Part shown: positions 1-5,998 of the stretch, piece by piece | Numbering within the stretch: position 1 is the first letter of the stretch | How the letters are laid out: each line of letters starts with the position of its first letter | Source of the DNA: JBOFIQ01 sp051654905 | GTDB taxonomy: Bacteria > Actinomycetota > Actinomycetes > Propionibacteriales > Propionibacteriaceae | Reading direction: 5' to 3' | Assembly: GCA_051654905.1 (NCBI GenBank) | Contig: JBOFYY010000097.1 | Coordinates: forward strand, 1-6,137 | Length of the DNA stretch: 6,137 bases | Position numbers and translations under genes: made by a program | The notes under the pieces: model-generated | The model's database searches: none | What the model saw: only the letters and a program-made list of their open reading frames with translations | Told to the model about the DNA's origin: nothing

Positions 1-139
1 AGAGCCGTGATTTCCACGAGCGGCAGGATACTAAATTCAAATTTAGCGCGTCGGCGTCGCCAACACTGGTGGTGATGACGTCATCTCCCTCCACTCGCGG
101 GAGAACCAGGTACAACTGCCCAGGTGAATCCAATTCTTT
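1..139 (+). repeat. Inverted terminal repeat (3' end of the element in sense direction)
   Basis: Bases 1-139 are the exact reverse complement of 5999-6137 by direct base-by-base comparison; the match breaks at base 140 (c against t). The repeat holds a 12-bp palindrome with TGACGTCA at its centre (74-85), an AT-rich near-palindrome (31-46), a GC-rich CpG-containing stretch (47-60) and a CCAAT motif near its inner end. In DIRS1-like elements the terminal repeats carry the promoter and take part in completing cDNA ends and forming the circle; that role is from family knowledge. Perfect identity fits either a recent insertion or templated copying of one repeat from the other during replication. 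Confidence 0.97.
74..85. promoter_or_regulatory. CRE/ATF-like palindrome in the 3' ITR
   Basis: This is the mirrored copy of the TGACGTCA palindrome found at 6053-6064. In this repeat it would drive transcription into the element on the plus strand, so it could support antisense transcription. There is no direct evidence for that. Confidence 0.3.
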
Positions 140-181
140 CTGCCCGTCCGTCCACCTAAGGGGAGGAGGGTGGGTATAATC

Positions 182-265
182 ATAATTGTTCGGTAAGTAT
201 ACAATAAAACTTCATTTTAATAATGAAAATTTCATTTTTATTGTAGTGTCTTACCGAACAATTAT
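182..265. repeat. 84-bp interrupted palindrome (possible snap-back MITE or bidirectional 3' end)
   Basis: Arms 182-197 and 250-265 are perfect 16-base reverse complements (ATAATTGTTCGGTAAG against CTTACCGAACAATTAT). Inside them a second pair of 9 bases matches (201-209 with 236-244), and a third pair (211-216 with 222-227) closes the centre, so almost the whole unit can fold into one long hairpin. The core is AT-rich, unlike the flanking GC-rich sequence. The inner arms place AATAAA on the plus strand (203-208) and on the minus strand (237-242). It may be a nested miniature inverted-repeat element, or a native structure that ends transcripts. No target duplication of more than a few bases is obvious. 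Confidence 0.75.
237..242 (-). terminator. Candidate sense poly(A) signal AATAAA (distal, inside palindrome)
   Basis: A second sense-strand AATAAA sits in the inner arm of the 84-bp palindrome. Its mirror image (203-208) supplies AATAAA to plus-strand transcripts. Cleavage 10-30 nt downstream would fall within the palindrome and before the 3' ITR, so the mRNA would lack the 3' repeat. Confidence 0.4.
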
Positions 266-331
266 AGAGCTGATTACACATTTATGGGAAGGTGGGATTC
301 AGTGGACCACTAGTATTTTTAAATGGTTACA

Positions 332-337
332 TTTATT
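332..337 (-). terminator. Candidate sense poly(A) signal AATAAA (proximal)
   Basis: The plus strand reads tttatt, so the sense transcript carries AATAAA about 385 nt after the YR stop codon. It is the first such hexamer downstream of the coding region that I found. Cleavage here would leave out the palindrome and the 3' ITR. The signal is judged from the hexamer alone. Confidence 0.4.
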
Positions 338-361
338 GCAATACCAGTAAACACTCAAGGT

Positions 362-400
362 GTCTGTTGTACCTTACCTTGTAAGAGAGCTACAGCAGAC
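362..400. other. Stable 39-nt hairpin in the 3' noncoding region
   Basis: Bases 362-371 pair with 391-400 (10 pairs, one T-G wobble at 367/395), and 373-377 pair with 381-385 around a 3-base loop. The wobble is a valid pair only in a plus-strand RNA; in the sense (minus) RNA it is an A-C mismatch. The role is unknown; packaging, priming or 3' processing are possibilities. Confidence 0.45.
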
Positions 401-719
401 TGTTACTGCCTCTGGTCGGTGCTCTTCTTACTATTGTAGAGGAATTGGAATTTGACCAAAGTTAGCCTCTACAGGAGTGGAATCCTTCCGTAGTTCAAGC
501 GAGTCAAGGCTGACTGACGGAGGATAGTAACAACAAAGATTGCCCTTGCCCTGGGCTAAGACCAGAAATTCAATCATACAAAACATTTGTCACCAACACC
601 AGATTTAAAAACATATATACCCAACCATTGTAAAATCTGACCTAACAGACTGGTGAGTATCCCAGGTACTCAGTACCCCCAGCTTCCCTTGAACTCGACA
701 ACCTATTCAAGGTGAAAAG

Positions 720-3629
720 TTAGCATAGAGGTGACGACCCCTGTGCCGTTTCTCCCAACACCATGCCAGAAACCGCCACCGGACCTAACGTTTTACAATT
801 CTCGAAAACCGTTTCTATCTCTTTGAGATAATGACTCGCAAAAACCGAATTCGATCTCCAGAACGTGCTCTGAAGAATCGAAGCTAAAGATAAATTCTTT
901 CTGAATGCTAAAGAAGTTGCCACTGCTCTAACCTCGTGAGCTTTAACTCTCAGAACGGAAAGATTGTCGTTCTCGGACTGCGAGTGAGCTTCCCTGATAA
1001 GCTCTCTAATAAAGAACGATATAGCATTCTTAGAAAGAGGACGAGAGGGATTTTGAACCGAGGTCCAGAGCTTAGAAGATTGTCCTCTAATACCCTTAGT
1101 GGCAAACAGATACTGCTTAATAGCCCTGACTGGACATAAGAGCCTTTCTTCCTCCTCATGTCCAACCAAATCAGATAAGTTCCTTACCACAAAACTCCTC
1201 GGCCAAGGATTAGAAGGATTCTCATTTTTGGCTAGAAAGGTCAAAGATACCGAAAATACAGCATTGCCTTGAGAGAAACCGACTCTTTTGTCTATAGCGT
1301 GCAATTCGCTGACACGCTTAGCAGAAGCTAGTGCAATAAGAAAGAGTGCCTTCTTAGTCAAGTTCCTGAGTGAAGCCGACTTCAAAGGCTCAAACGGTGG
1401 CCCCATGAGGAACTTAAGCACCACATCTAAGTTCCAAGCCACTGTATCTTGCGGGAGCTTAGTGGTTTCGAAAGACCTAATGAGGTCCGACAGATCTGAA
1501 TTGGAGGAAATATCCAAACCTCGATGTCGAAAAACCGAAGAGAGCATGGCTCTATATCCTCTGATCGTCGAAGGAGCCAGTTTCTTAGAGTTCCTAAGAA
1601 ATAGAAGAAAATCTGCTATTTCTGTTAAAGAGGTCGCAGAAGTAGAGACTTTAGCACTTCTACACCACTCTCTGAAGATTCTCCACTTCCCTTGATAGAG
1701 TTTGTTAGAAGACTCTCTCCTACAACGAGCGATAGCTTCTGCAGCTCTTCTTGAAAATCCTTTCGCTCTGACAAGATTCCGGACAGTCTGAACCCTGTCA
1801 GAGCTAGAGCGGACAAGTTTTGGTGGAACCTCTTGAAGTGAGGTTGTTTGAGAAGCCACTTCTCTGGAGGAAGAAGTCTGGGGAAGTCTACTAACAACTG
1901 GAGAAGGTCCGGGAACCACTCTTTCCTGGGCCAAAAGGGAGCGATTAACGTTAGCGTTACATTGCTGTGCGACATGAACTTGTTCAGCACCTCTCTTATT
2001 AGACCGAACGGAGGGAATGCATAAGCTTCCAGACCCGACCAATCCAACAGCATTGCGTCCACCGACCAAGCTAGAGGATCTGGGACTGGAGAACAAAAGA
2101 GAGGAAGACGGTTGTTCCTTGATGTCGCGAACAGGTCTATTGACGGTCGTCCCCAAAGGCGCCAAAGTTTCTGACAAATCTTGTTGTCCAAAGTCCACTC
2201 CAGAGGTAACACTTGCTGTTGACGACTTAACTCGTCCGCCAGGACGTTCATCTTTCCCGGAACAAATCTCGGGACTAGCTGAACCTTCGCTTCGTTTGAC
2301 CACAGGAGGAGATCCTTGGCTACTTCGTACAGAGAGAAAGACTGAGTCCCCCCCTGTTTCCGCACGTACGAGAGAGCCGTGGAGTTGTCGGAATGCACTG
2401 CCACTACTCGGCCTTCTACTAAGCTCCGAAACTGTCTGAGCCCTAAGAAAATTGCTAACAGTTCCTTTACATTTATGTGGAACTTCTTCTCCTTCTCCGA
2501 CCAAGCTCCTGAAGTCCGTTGATTTCCCAGTAGGGCTCCCCAACCTGTGTCCGATGCGTCGGAAAAGAACTGTAGGTTCGGGAGGATGGGTCGTAAATCT
2601 AACCCTTCTTCCAACCTTGCTCGAGAGAGCCACCACCTTAGGTCCTCTTTTATTTGATCTGTGACAGGAAAGGTAATCGAGTCTGGTTGTGTCTTCCTGC
2701 ACCAAGAGGCTCTCAGGAAAAACTGCAGAGGTCTCATGTGCAGTCTTCCCAACGTCACAAATTTCTCCACTGACGTCAATTTGCCCAGGAGCCTCATCCA
2801 CTGATTGGCAGAACTTACCTTTTTGTCCAAGAACTCCTGAACTGTCTCCAGACAGCCTTGAACCCTCTTCGGGGACAGAAAAGCCCGAAAAACTTGAGCA
2901 TTCAGAATCATCCCCAAATAAAGGATGCTCTGAGATGGAACCAACTGGGACTTCTGTTTGTTGACCAGAATTCCTAACTTTCTGGCAAGATCCAGAGTTG
3001 TTCCAAGGTCCTTCATGCACCGACTCTCTGATTCCGACCGGAGAAGCCAATCGTCCAGATAGAGGGAGATTCTTACTCCTAATATGTGTAGCCAGCTTCC
3101 TATCGGGGATAGAACCCTGGTGAAAACTTGAGGAGCGGTCGCTAGTCCGAAGCAAAGCGCCCGAAACTGAAACACCTTGCCTTCGAACATGAACCTCAGG
3201 TACTTCCGAGATTCGCGATGTATCGGAATGTGAAAATAAGCGTCTTGCATGTCCAGAGAGACCATCCAATCCCCCTGTCTGATGGACTCCAGAACCGACC
3301 GAGTGGTCTCCATATGAAATTTTGTTTTCTGGACATGCAAGTTCAGGGCGCTCACATCCAAAACCGGCCTCCAGCCCCCTGATGACTTGGGAACTACAAA
3401 AAGGCGATTGTAAAAGCCTGGAGGAAAATCCCCTTCTATCTGTTCTATCGCTTCTTTGAGAACAAGCGCTTCCACTTCTGCGGCTAGCGCCAGAAATTTG
3501 TCTGAGCCCGGAGAGTATGCCTGGAATGGAATTGGCACAGGTGAGAGCGAGGGAGGTGAAACGAGAGGAATACGATAGCCGAACTTGAGTACTTGCACTA
3601 CCCAGGCTTCTGCTCCTCTGTTTTCCCAT
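720..3629 (-). CDS. Tyrosine recombinase (ORF3), domain in the last third; start uncertain
   Basis: The recognisable recombinase covers about DNA 1763-828 and ends at TAA 720-722. Counting residues from the codon at 3638, an N-terminal helical SAM-like/core-binding part (about 627-720) is followed by the catalytic domain with R775 (ASAKRVSEL), K804 (FLAKNENP), the HEVR box H901/R904, W927 and the nucleophile Y937 (ASHYLKE, codon 828-830). This is the R-K-H-x-x-R-W-Y set of active YRs. It would integrate the circular cDNA by strand exchange. The domain overlaps the end of ORF2 by about 140 nt. The frame has no stop upstream to the gag TGA, and the first ATG is at 3629; there is no other in-frame ATG before residue 698, inside the domain. 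So the protein either begins near 3629 with a long non-homologous extension, is fused to Gag by readthrough, or is made by splicing or a non-ATG start. The domain call is secure; the 5' limit is not. Confidence 0.85.
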   Translation of the reverse strand: MGKQRSRSLGSASTQVRLSYSSRFTSLALTCANSIPGILSGLRQISGASRRSGSACSQRSDRTDRRGFSSRLLQSPFCSSQVIRGLEAGFGCERPELACPENKISYGDHSVGSGVHQTGGLDGLSGHARRLFSHSDTSRISEVPEVHVRRQGVSVSGALLRTSDRSSSFHQGSIPDRKLATHIRSKNLPLSGRLASPVGIRESVHEGPWNNSGSCQKVRNSGQQTEVPVGSISEHPLFGDDSECSSFSGFSVPEEGSRLSGDSSGVLGQKGKFCQSVDEAPGQIDVSGEICDVGKTAHETSAVFPESLLVQEDTTRLDYLSCHRSNKRGPKVVALSSKVGRRVRFTTHPPEPTVLFRRIGHRLGSPTGKSTDFRSLVGEGEEVPHKCKGTVSNFLRAQTVSELSRRPSSGSAFRQLHGSLVRAETGGDSVFLSVRSSQGSPPVVKRSEGSASPEICSGKDERPGGRVKSSTASVTSGVDFGQQDLSETLAPLGTTVNRPVRDIKEQPSSSLLFSSPRSSSLVGGRNAVGLVGSGSLCIPSVRSNKRGAEQVHVAQQCNANVNRSLLAQERVVPGPSPVVSRLPQTSSSREVASQTTSLQEVPPKLVRSSSDRVQTVRNLVRAKGFSRRAAEAIARCRRESSNKLYQGKWRIFREWCRSAKVSTSATSLTEIADFLLFLRNSKKLAPSTIRGYRAMLSSVFRHRGLDISSNSDLSDLIRSFETTKLPQDTVAWNLDVVLKFLMGPPFEPLKSASLRNLTKKALFLIALASAKRVSELHAIDKRVGFSQGNAVFSVSLTFLAKNENPSNPWPRSFVVRNLSDLVGHEEEERLLCPVRAIKQYLFATKGIRGQSSKLWTSVQNPSRPLSKNAISFFIRELIREAHSQSENDNLSVLRVKAHEVRAVATSLAFRKNLSLASILQSTFWRSNSVFASHYLKEIETVFENCKTLGPVAVSGMVLGETAQGSSPLC

Positions 3630-3661
3630 TCCTCCCAAAACAGAGCCAGCCTGGCTCCCAC
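1625..3661 (-). CDS. Reverse transcriptase / RNase H / methyltransferase-like polyprotein (ORF2)
   Basis: About 678 residues in DIRS domain order. A conserved pre-RT segment (GARLALFWEEW...GYRIPL, residues 2-33) leads into RT: motif A SLDMQDAYFHIPI with D137, motif B LCFGLATAPQVF (169-180), and the catalytic box YLDD (201-204, DNA 3050-3061). RNase H shows the full DEDD set: D368 (FFSDAS), E400, D425 (VHSDNS) and D476 (LADELS). Residues about 505-590 match the methyltransferase-like domain typical of DIRS1 elements (DLFAT, DP.AWSVDA, YAFPPF, APFWP). The protein would make cDNA from the element's RNA. The start is uncertain: the codon at 3661 is GTG, no ATG occurs in frame upstream, and the frame is open back to a TAG at 3878-3880, so it overlaps the end of gag by 194 nt in the +1 frame. 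Expression by +1 frameshift or reinitiation is likely. The first in-frame ATG is inside RT (M117), too late to be the start. Confidence 0.93.
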   Translation of the reverse strand: MGARLALFWEEWENRGAEAWVVQVLKFGYRIPLVSPPSLSPVPIPFQAYSPGSDKFLALAAEVEALVLKEAIEQIEGDFPPGFYNRLFVVPKSSGGWRPVLDVSALNLHVQKTKFHMETTRSVLESIRQGDWMVSLDMQDAYFHIPIHRESRKYLRFMFEGKVFQFRALCFGLATAPQVFTRVLSPIGSWLHILGVRISLYLDDWLLRSESESRCMKDLGTTLDLARKLGILVNKQKSQLVPSQSILYLGMILNAQVFRAFLSPKRVQGCLETVQEFLDKKVSSANQWMRLLGKLTSVEKFVTLGRLHMRPLQFFLRASWCRKTQPDSITFPVTDQIKEDLRWWLSRARLEEGLDLRPILPNLQFFSDASDTGWGALLGNQRTSGAWSEKEKKFHINVKELLAIFLGLRQFRSLVEGRVVAVHSDNSTALSYVRKQGGTQSFSLYEVAKDLLLWSNEAKVQLVPRFVPGKMNVLADELSRQQQVLPLEWTLDNKICQKLWRLWGRPSIDLFATSRNNRLPLFCSPVPDPLAWSVDAMLLDWSGLEAYAFPPFGLIREVLNKFMSHSNVTLTLIAPFWPRKEWFPDLLQLLVDFPRLLPPEKWLLKQPHFKRFHQNLSALALTGFRLSGILSERKDFQEELQKLSLVVGESLLTNSIKGSGESSESGVEVLKSLLLRPL
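1764..3661 (-). other. Dual-frame overlap: YR frame stop-free across RT-RH-MT
   Basis: Two minus-strand frames are open together over about 1.9 kb. The RT frame encodes the conserved polymerase, RNase H and MT-like domains. The YR frame, whose first codon base is the wobble base of the preceding RT codon, is Ser/Arg/Gly-rich with no recognisable domain, as expected of a frame shadowing a conserved gene, yet has no stop. I read RT as the primary coding frame. Whether the other frame is translated is unknown; extensive overlap of the YR and RT ORFs is a known trait of DIRS1-like elements. Confidence 0.7.
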
Positions 3662-3683
3662 TGGTGCATGAAGAACCGAGCTT

Positions 3684-3877
3684 TCATTTGGAAGGTTTGT
3701 TAACCTTGGCCGAGGCCTTAGACTGAGGTCGCAAATTCGATTTCGGCCGAAAGAAGCGCTTGGGTTTTCTCCCTCGAAAAGGCGCTTGGGCCAGAGGAGA
3801 AACCGAAGGAACAGTCTCCACAGGAGCTTTAGGTCTCTTAGTAGACTGTGCCAGTAAATCCGAAGTAGATTTCTTAT
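3684..3877 (-). other. gag/RT frame overlap, candidate +1 recoding region
   Basis: Between the TAG at 3878-3880 in the RT frame and the gag TGA at 3684-3686, both frames are open. The RT frame is +1 relative to gag. Just before the stop the gag codons read GTT AAC AAA CCT TCC AAA TGA; a +1 slip here gives a product running through LPNESSVLHAPVGARL into RT. There is no in-frame ATG for RT. The ATG overlapping the gag stop (ATGA, first base 3687) is in the third frame and terminates after 29 codons, so simple stop-restart does not give RT. The exact recoding site cannot be fixed by eye. Confidence 0.45.
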
Positions 3878-5855
3878 CTAGCGCAGACGAAATTGACAAC
3901 ACTACATCGTCTGGAAAGAGGTTATCTTTCACAAAAGGAGCAAACAAGAGAGCAGACTTCTGTTGGGACGTAACCCTTTTAGAAGCAAAGGAGCACCAAA
4001 GTTGCCTTTTCTTAAGGGTACCAAAGGCGATGAGCGAAGCTAACTCATCACATCCATCCCTAATGGATTTGTCCGCACAGGACAGAACACCAATCCAATC
4101 CTCCGCTAACTCCTGAGAAAGAGAAGGACAGTCTTCGATCTTGGCCGCTAAAGCGCCAATAGTCCAATCAAGGAAGCTAAAGACTTCCAAAAGTTTAAAT
4201 TGATTCTTTACAACGTGGTCCAACTCAGGCGCTGTAAAGAAAACTTTCGCTGCGGCGAAAGCAGATCTTCTAGAGGAGTCGATTAAACTGGAGAAGTCTC
4301 CCTGGGAGGAGGCAGAAACTCCCAGAGAAGGAGCTTCCCCAGTTACATAAAACCTATACCTCTTACGAAGCAACTTAGAGGGAGGGTAAGCAAAAAGAGC
4401 CTTCCCTAAGTCTCTTTTCATAGACATCCATTTCTCCGTCTCTTTCAACGAATGTCTAACCGCTTTAGATAGAACAAGTTTTGGGAGGAGAGGGTCTGAA
4501 GTTTTCCTCCTCATCAAAAAAGTCGAAGTTGGGGAGCGCGGAGCCGCTTTCTCAAAATAATCTGGATAAGATACCAGAAGAAATCTAAGGAGACGTGAAT
4601 AACACGAGAGGTGATGTGAATCCTCCTCCTCTACTTCTTCTTCATTCTCCGATACCGCCGAAGAAGTAGACGGAACTACAACCGGATCTGAAGGTTTCGA
4701 ACCACCCTTGGACTCATTCATCCAGTTGGTTAACATCTCTAACTGCTTGCGCAAAGGCGCCAGAGACGAATCAAAAACAGTTAACGTAGGCTTGGAAGAG
4801 CCTAAATGTTCAGCAGGAGGCGGAAAAACTACTTGCGCCTCGCTCGGAGCCGCCGAAATTCGAGGCGAAACAGGCGCATCAGGCGTAACAGACGAAAAAG
4901 CGCCTAAAGAAACACCCTTAGAACTGCTAGCTACAGCGCTAAAACCACAATCTCTACTAGTAGATGGAGCCGAAAAAGGCACAGATTGAGGCGACGAACG
5001 AGCCGCTAACGGCCGCGGCGCAACCCTACTCTCAGGCTCCTTATACCGCTTGACTGGAGGAGGCGAAGAATCGGCGCCTGAACGCCTCTTTAAGGGACGC
5101 GAAACGGGCGAATCTCGCCAAGAGCGCCGCGCGACCGGAGACGAATCGCTTGAATCATTCGAAAGGCGTCTGACCGCAACACCTTTCCAACGCTTAACCG
5201 AGCCCTGTTGAGGCGCAACAGGCTCAACAAGAGAGGCGCCTGTCTGTGGGCAAATCCCGATCGACTCCCTTGGACTTCCGGTATGTCTTCTCCCCGGTGC
5301 GGGGGAGCTGGACAGTGACCTTTGTCTAGGAGACGTGTCAGGACAGACAGACGCACCCTCAACTACACTCTTACCTGAGGCCGCTTTCTCCAAAAACGTC
5401 TTAACTGAATTACCAAGTTGCAAAACCGTATTCGCTAGTACCGAAAATTTCTGATCTAACCTCGATTCCAGACTGGCAATGGTGTCGGAAGAAACTACAC
5501 GGGAAGCCGGAGAAGTGGGATTAGTAGGAGGAATAGGAGGTGTAGTTAAAGGAGACATAACAATTTGAGGAGAAACAGAAGGAACAGATGCATCGCAAGA
5601 CGAAGCAGAGCTAAGTCTACTTTCCCTAAGCGCTGCTTTTCTAATTCTGTCTTTAGCTAATTTCTCCGAGTATGAACTAAAAAACTTCCATTGAGAATCA
5701 GTCCAATCACTACACTCGTTACATGTTCGATCTGCTGAACAAACCTGTCCCCTACACTTAACACATTTAGTGTGAGAATCATATTCTAACTTGGATAATC
5801 TAGTTTTACATCCTGAGATGCAAAACCTAACTCCCGACGGACTAGAATCCGACAT
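3684..5855 (-). CDS. gag: Gag-like protein (ORF1) with N-terminal Cys/His zinc-binding motif
   Basis: This is a 723-residue protein with a true ATG in an acceptable context (G at -3), first in the sense order, as expected of Gag. Residues 12-48 hold a Cys/His cluster (C12, C16, H28, C31, C34, C39, C45, C48) followed by W51, a probable zinc-binding domain. Residues 122-160 look like a coiled coil. Residues 165-350 are a Ser/Pro/Arg-rich, probably disordered and phosphorylatable linker. A Glu/Asp run (402-412) precedes a mostly helical region of about 415-665 that I take as the capsid-like part. The tail (690-723) is strongly basic and could bind RNA. It ends at TGA, in the same frame as the YR ORF and overlapping the open RT frame. 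Identity as Gag rests on position and composition; I do not recognise a Pfam capsid fold by eye, and there is no CCHC knuckle of the usual retroviral type. Confidence 0.82.
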   Translation of the reverse strand: MSDSSPSGVRFCISGCKTRLSKLEYDSHTKCVKCRGQVCSADRTCNECSDWTDSQWKFFSSYSEKLAKDRIRKAALRESRLSSASSCDASVPSVSPQIVMSPLTTPPIPPTNPTSPASRVVSSDTIASLESRLDQKFSVLANTVLQLGNSVKTFLEKAASGKSVVEGASVCPDTSPRQRSLSSSPAPGRRHTGSPRESIGICPQTGASLVEPVAPQQGSVKRWKGVAVRRLSNDSSDSSPVARRSWRDSPVSRPLKRRSGADSSPPPVKRYKEPESRVAPRPLAARSSPQSVPFSAPSTSRDCGFSAVASSSKGVSLGAFSSVTPDAPVSPRISAAPSEAQVVFPPPAEHLGSSKPTLTVFDSSLAPLRKQLEMLTNWMNESKGGSKPSDPVVVPSTSSAVSENEEEVEEEDSHHLSCYSRLLRFLLVSYPDYFEKAAPRSPTSTFLMRRKTSDPLLPKLVLSKAVRHSLKETEKWMSMKRDLGKALFAYPPSKLLRKRYRFYVTGEAPSLGVSASSQGDFSSLIDSSRRSAFAAAKVFFTAPELDHVVKNQFKLLEVFSFLDWTIGALAAKIEDCPSLSQELAEDWIGVLSCADKSIRDGCDELASLIAFGTLKKRQLWCSFASKRVTSQQKSALLFAPFVKDNLFPDDVVLSISSALDKKSTSDLLAQSTKRPKAPVETVPSVSPLAQAPFRGRKPKRFFRPKSNLRPQSKASAKVNKPSK

Positions 5856-5998
5856 GGCAACGCCTAAATAAAAAGCAAAATAACAACAACGCCAAAAAAG
5901 AGTACTTCACCAATTCCGAAGATCAAATCCACAAGAAAAAAGCGAAGCAAAGTCATCCAACCGCACCGACCACCGATGTTCACCGGACGCCGGCAGGA

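Larger units (their letters stand above)
140..719. other. 3' noncoding region of the element
   Basis: This 580-base stretch between the YR stop and the downstream ITR holds no credible coding region on either strand. It contains two sense-strand AATAAA signals, a hairpin at 362-400, a possible branched fold at 402-531, the large palindrome at 182-265 and a small palindrome (665-677, GGTACT-C-AGTACC). In DIRS1-like elements the internal complementary region normally lies here; I found no stretch that matches the element tips. Confidence 0.7.

Noticed and set aside
192..246. Splice-like words (GGTAAGTAT at 192-200 and a T-rich stretch ending TTGTAG at 246) suggesting a tiny plus-strand intron
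   Set aside because: The donor-like word is part of the palindrome arm, the implied intron would be only about 50 bases, and there is no coding sequence on either side.
402..531. tRNA or snRNA gene in the 3' noncoding region
   Set aside because: The stem lengths do not fit a cloverleaf, and there is no A/B box set or clear Sm site; I keep it only as a possible fold.
936..1695. Plus-strand ORFs opposite the YR gene
   Set aside because: They are antisense to the conserved recombinase frame, show no recognisable domain and are short; the minus-strand domain explains the openness.
2373..2381. Nine-base match (AGAGCCGTG) to the element tip, a possible piece of an internal complementary region
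   Set aside because: The match does not extend beyond nine bases and lies within the conserved RNase H coding sequence; chance is adequate.
2017..2964. Plus-strand ORFs opposite RT-RNase H-MT
   Set aside because: They lie antisense to conserved catalytic domains, with low-complexity Ser/Pro/Leu-rich products and no motif.
3598..3687. 29-codon ORF starting at the ATGA overlapping the gag stop
   Set aside because: It suggests stop-restart, but it is in the third frame and ends at TAG before any conserved sequence, so it cannot supply RT or YR.
3760..4989. Plus-strand ORFs opposite gag
   Set aside because: Their composition mirrors the Ser/Pro-rich and Arg-rich gag codons; no independent evidence for coding.
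5090..5362. 90-residue minus-strand ORF inside gag in another frame
   Set aside because: It begins without a supported start, has no domain and lies wholly within the low-complexity gag linker.
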